Of a DNA stretch of 64,000 bases, positions 63,204-64,000 are shown one piece after another. The notes below the pieces were generated by a model, which saw nothing but the letters and a program-made list of their open reading frames with translations, had not been told where the DNA came from and made no database searches. This stretch comes from Betaproteobacteria bacterium (GTDB lineage Bacteria; Pseudomonadota; Gammaproteobacteria; Burkholderiales; Burkholderiaceae_C): positions 62,001-126,000 of the forward strand of contig JANXSZ010000011.1 of assembly GCA_025356445.1 (NCBI GenBank), written 5' to 3'. A program made the position numbers and the translations under genes. How positions within the stretch are numbered: the first letter of the stretch is position 1; each line of letters starts with the position of its first letter.

Positions 63204-64000
63204 GGGTTGATCCTTTCGCAGGGGCGTCCAACATCGCAAAGTCTTCAGGCTTGCTGCGCAGGTGCCAGTCGTTCACCAGTTTGAAGAACAAGGGCACCAG
63301 AAAAATGGCCAGGAAGGTGGCGGCCAACATGCCCCCCAAGACGCCTGTACCGATGGACTGGCGAGCGGCTGCACCCGCACCACTGGAGAAGGCCAGCGGC
63401 ACCACACCCAAGATGAAGGCGAGTGAGGTCATCAAAATCGGACGGAACCGCAACCGCGCTGCTTCCAGTGCGGCAGCCACCGGGGTCATGCCTTCGTGCA
63501 CTTTCATCGTGGCGAATTCCACAATCAAAATCGCGTTTTTGGCGGACAGGCCCAAGAGCGTGACCAGACCAATCTGGAAGTACACGTCGTTGGCAAAGTT
63601 GCGCAAATACACGGCAGTCAGCGCACCGAAGATGCCAAACGGCAGCGCCAGCAACACCGACAACGGCAGCGACCACTTTTCATACTGCGCCGCCAAGATC
63701 AAAAAGATCATCACAAAGCCTGCACCCAAGGCCAACCCTGCGGCACCGCTGCTGCGTTTTTCCTGGAAAGCGGAGCCACCCCAGTCGTAGCCCATGTCGT
63801 TAGGCAAGACGGCTTTTGCGGCGCGCTCCATCGCGGCGATGGCTTGGCCTGAGCTGTAGCCAGGTTTCGGGTCGCCCAGGATTTGGATCGACGGCAGCGC
63901 GTTGAAATGCTGCACAGAATCCGGCCCGGCGACAAACTTCACATCAGAGACGGAACGGATGGGGATCATCTGGCCCGTCTTGGAGCGCACATACAGCGCA
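63196..64000 (-). CDS. RND efflux transporter (AcrB/MexB type), 5' part outside window
   Basis: The C-terminal part of a hydrophobe/amphiphile-efflux inner-membrane pump; the gene enters from beyond 64000, so about 268 codons are visible. Recognisable RND features: MGYDWGGSAFQEKRSSGAA, the long membrane section FVMIFLILAAQYEKWSLPLSVLLALPFGIFGAL, LVTLLGLSAKNAILIVEFA and FRPILMTSLAFILGVVPLAFSSGAGAAARQSIGTGVLGGM. The C-terminus overlaps the outer-membrane gene. The membrane-fusion gene is presumably further upstream. The drug range is unknown. Confidence 0.93.
   Translation of the reverse strand, partial: ALYVRSKTGQMIPIRSVSDVKFVAGPDSVQHFNALPSIQILGDPKPGYSSGQAIAAMERAAKAVLPNDMGYDWGGSAFQEKRSSGAAGLALGAGFVMIFLILAAQYEKWSLPLSVLLALPFGIFGALTAVYLRNFANDVYFQIGLVTLLGLSAKNAILIVEFATMKVHEGMTPVAAALEAARLRFRPILMTSLAFILGVVPLAFSSGAGAAARQSIGTGVLGGMLAATFLAIFLVPLFFKLVNDWHLRSKPEDFAMLDAPAKGSTHV

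Overview
The window is a gene-dense, GC-rich chromosomal segment of a betaproteobacterium, most likely a comamonad (Burkholderiales, Comamonadaceae). This rests on the overall gene set: PhaR, Bug-type solute receptor, nadE-glnB pair, OmpR-EnvZ pair, K+-independent H+-pyrophosphatase, RelA with an EFDD motif and an ispD-ispF pair. It also rests on codon use and on a short repeat family that I associate from memory with comamonads. I see no insertion sequence, phage gene, CRISPR array or rRNA. There are two tRNA genes. No gene-free stretch exceeds 300 bp.

Layout. 1-2360 (minus): a Sel1-repeat protein cut by the window edge, rimO and phaR. 2538-6308 (plus): a four-gene Pqi lipid-transport operon in which PqiA is split into two half-genes placed in reverse order around pqiB and pqiC. 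6444-9774: tRNA-Val(GAC), relA and an alpha/beta hydrolase. 9895-13545: an exported SIMPL / DUF1501 / DUF1800 trio. 13754-15911: ompR-envZ. 15969-17820: ispF, ispD and a META lipoprotein. 18063-22524: mfd and serB. 22607-26187: PII protein, glutamine-dependent nadE and an amidase. 26323-31595: a DUF482 acyltransferase-like protein, an isolated cheW, a TonB receptor and an esterase, closed by a strong bidirectional terminator. 31687-34588: soluble pyrophosphatase divergent from a membrane proton-pumping pyrophosphatase. 34633-42572: dienelactone-hydrolase-like protein, diguanylate cyclase, alaS, Bug receptor, DsrE protein and an OprB-like porin. 42667-48869: tRNA-Gly(CCC), a diguanylate cyclase, scoAB with a divergent PAS-LuxR regulator, and a GGDEF-EAL protein. 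58162-64000: GAF protein, Cys/Met PLP enzyme, sbcB, and the outer-membrane and inner-membrane parts of an RND pump.

The most system-like region is 48998-58111. Eight minus-strand genes encode a VanA-type Rieske oxygenase, a GntR/FCD regulator, a VanB-type reductase, a periplasmic binding protein and a complete Liv-type ABC importer. They face a divergent CodA-like deaminase across an AT-rich control region that holds two TGTATACA palindromes and three phased 20-21 bp repeats. It reads as a self-contained, regulated uptake and breakdown module, probably for a (methylated) nitrogen heterocycle of unknown identity.

The most unusual sequence pattern is a dispersed 17-bp palindromic element, consensus GCTAY-N7-RTAGC, found about 17 times. 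Fourteen copies lie inside genes of unrelated function and all 14 are read in the same phase, giving Ala-x-x-x-x-Ala. One further copy supplies the stop codon of ispF, and another abuts the alaS stop codon.
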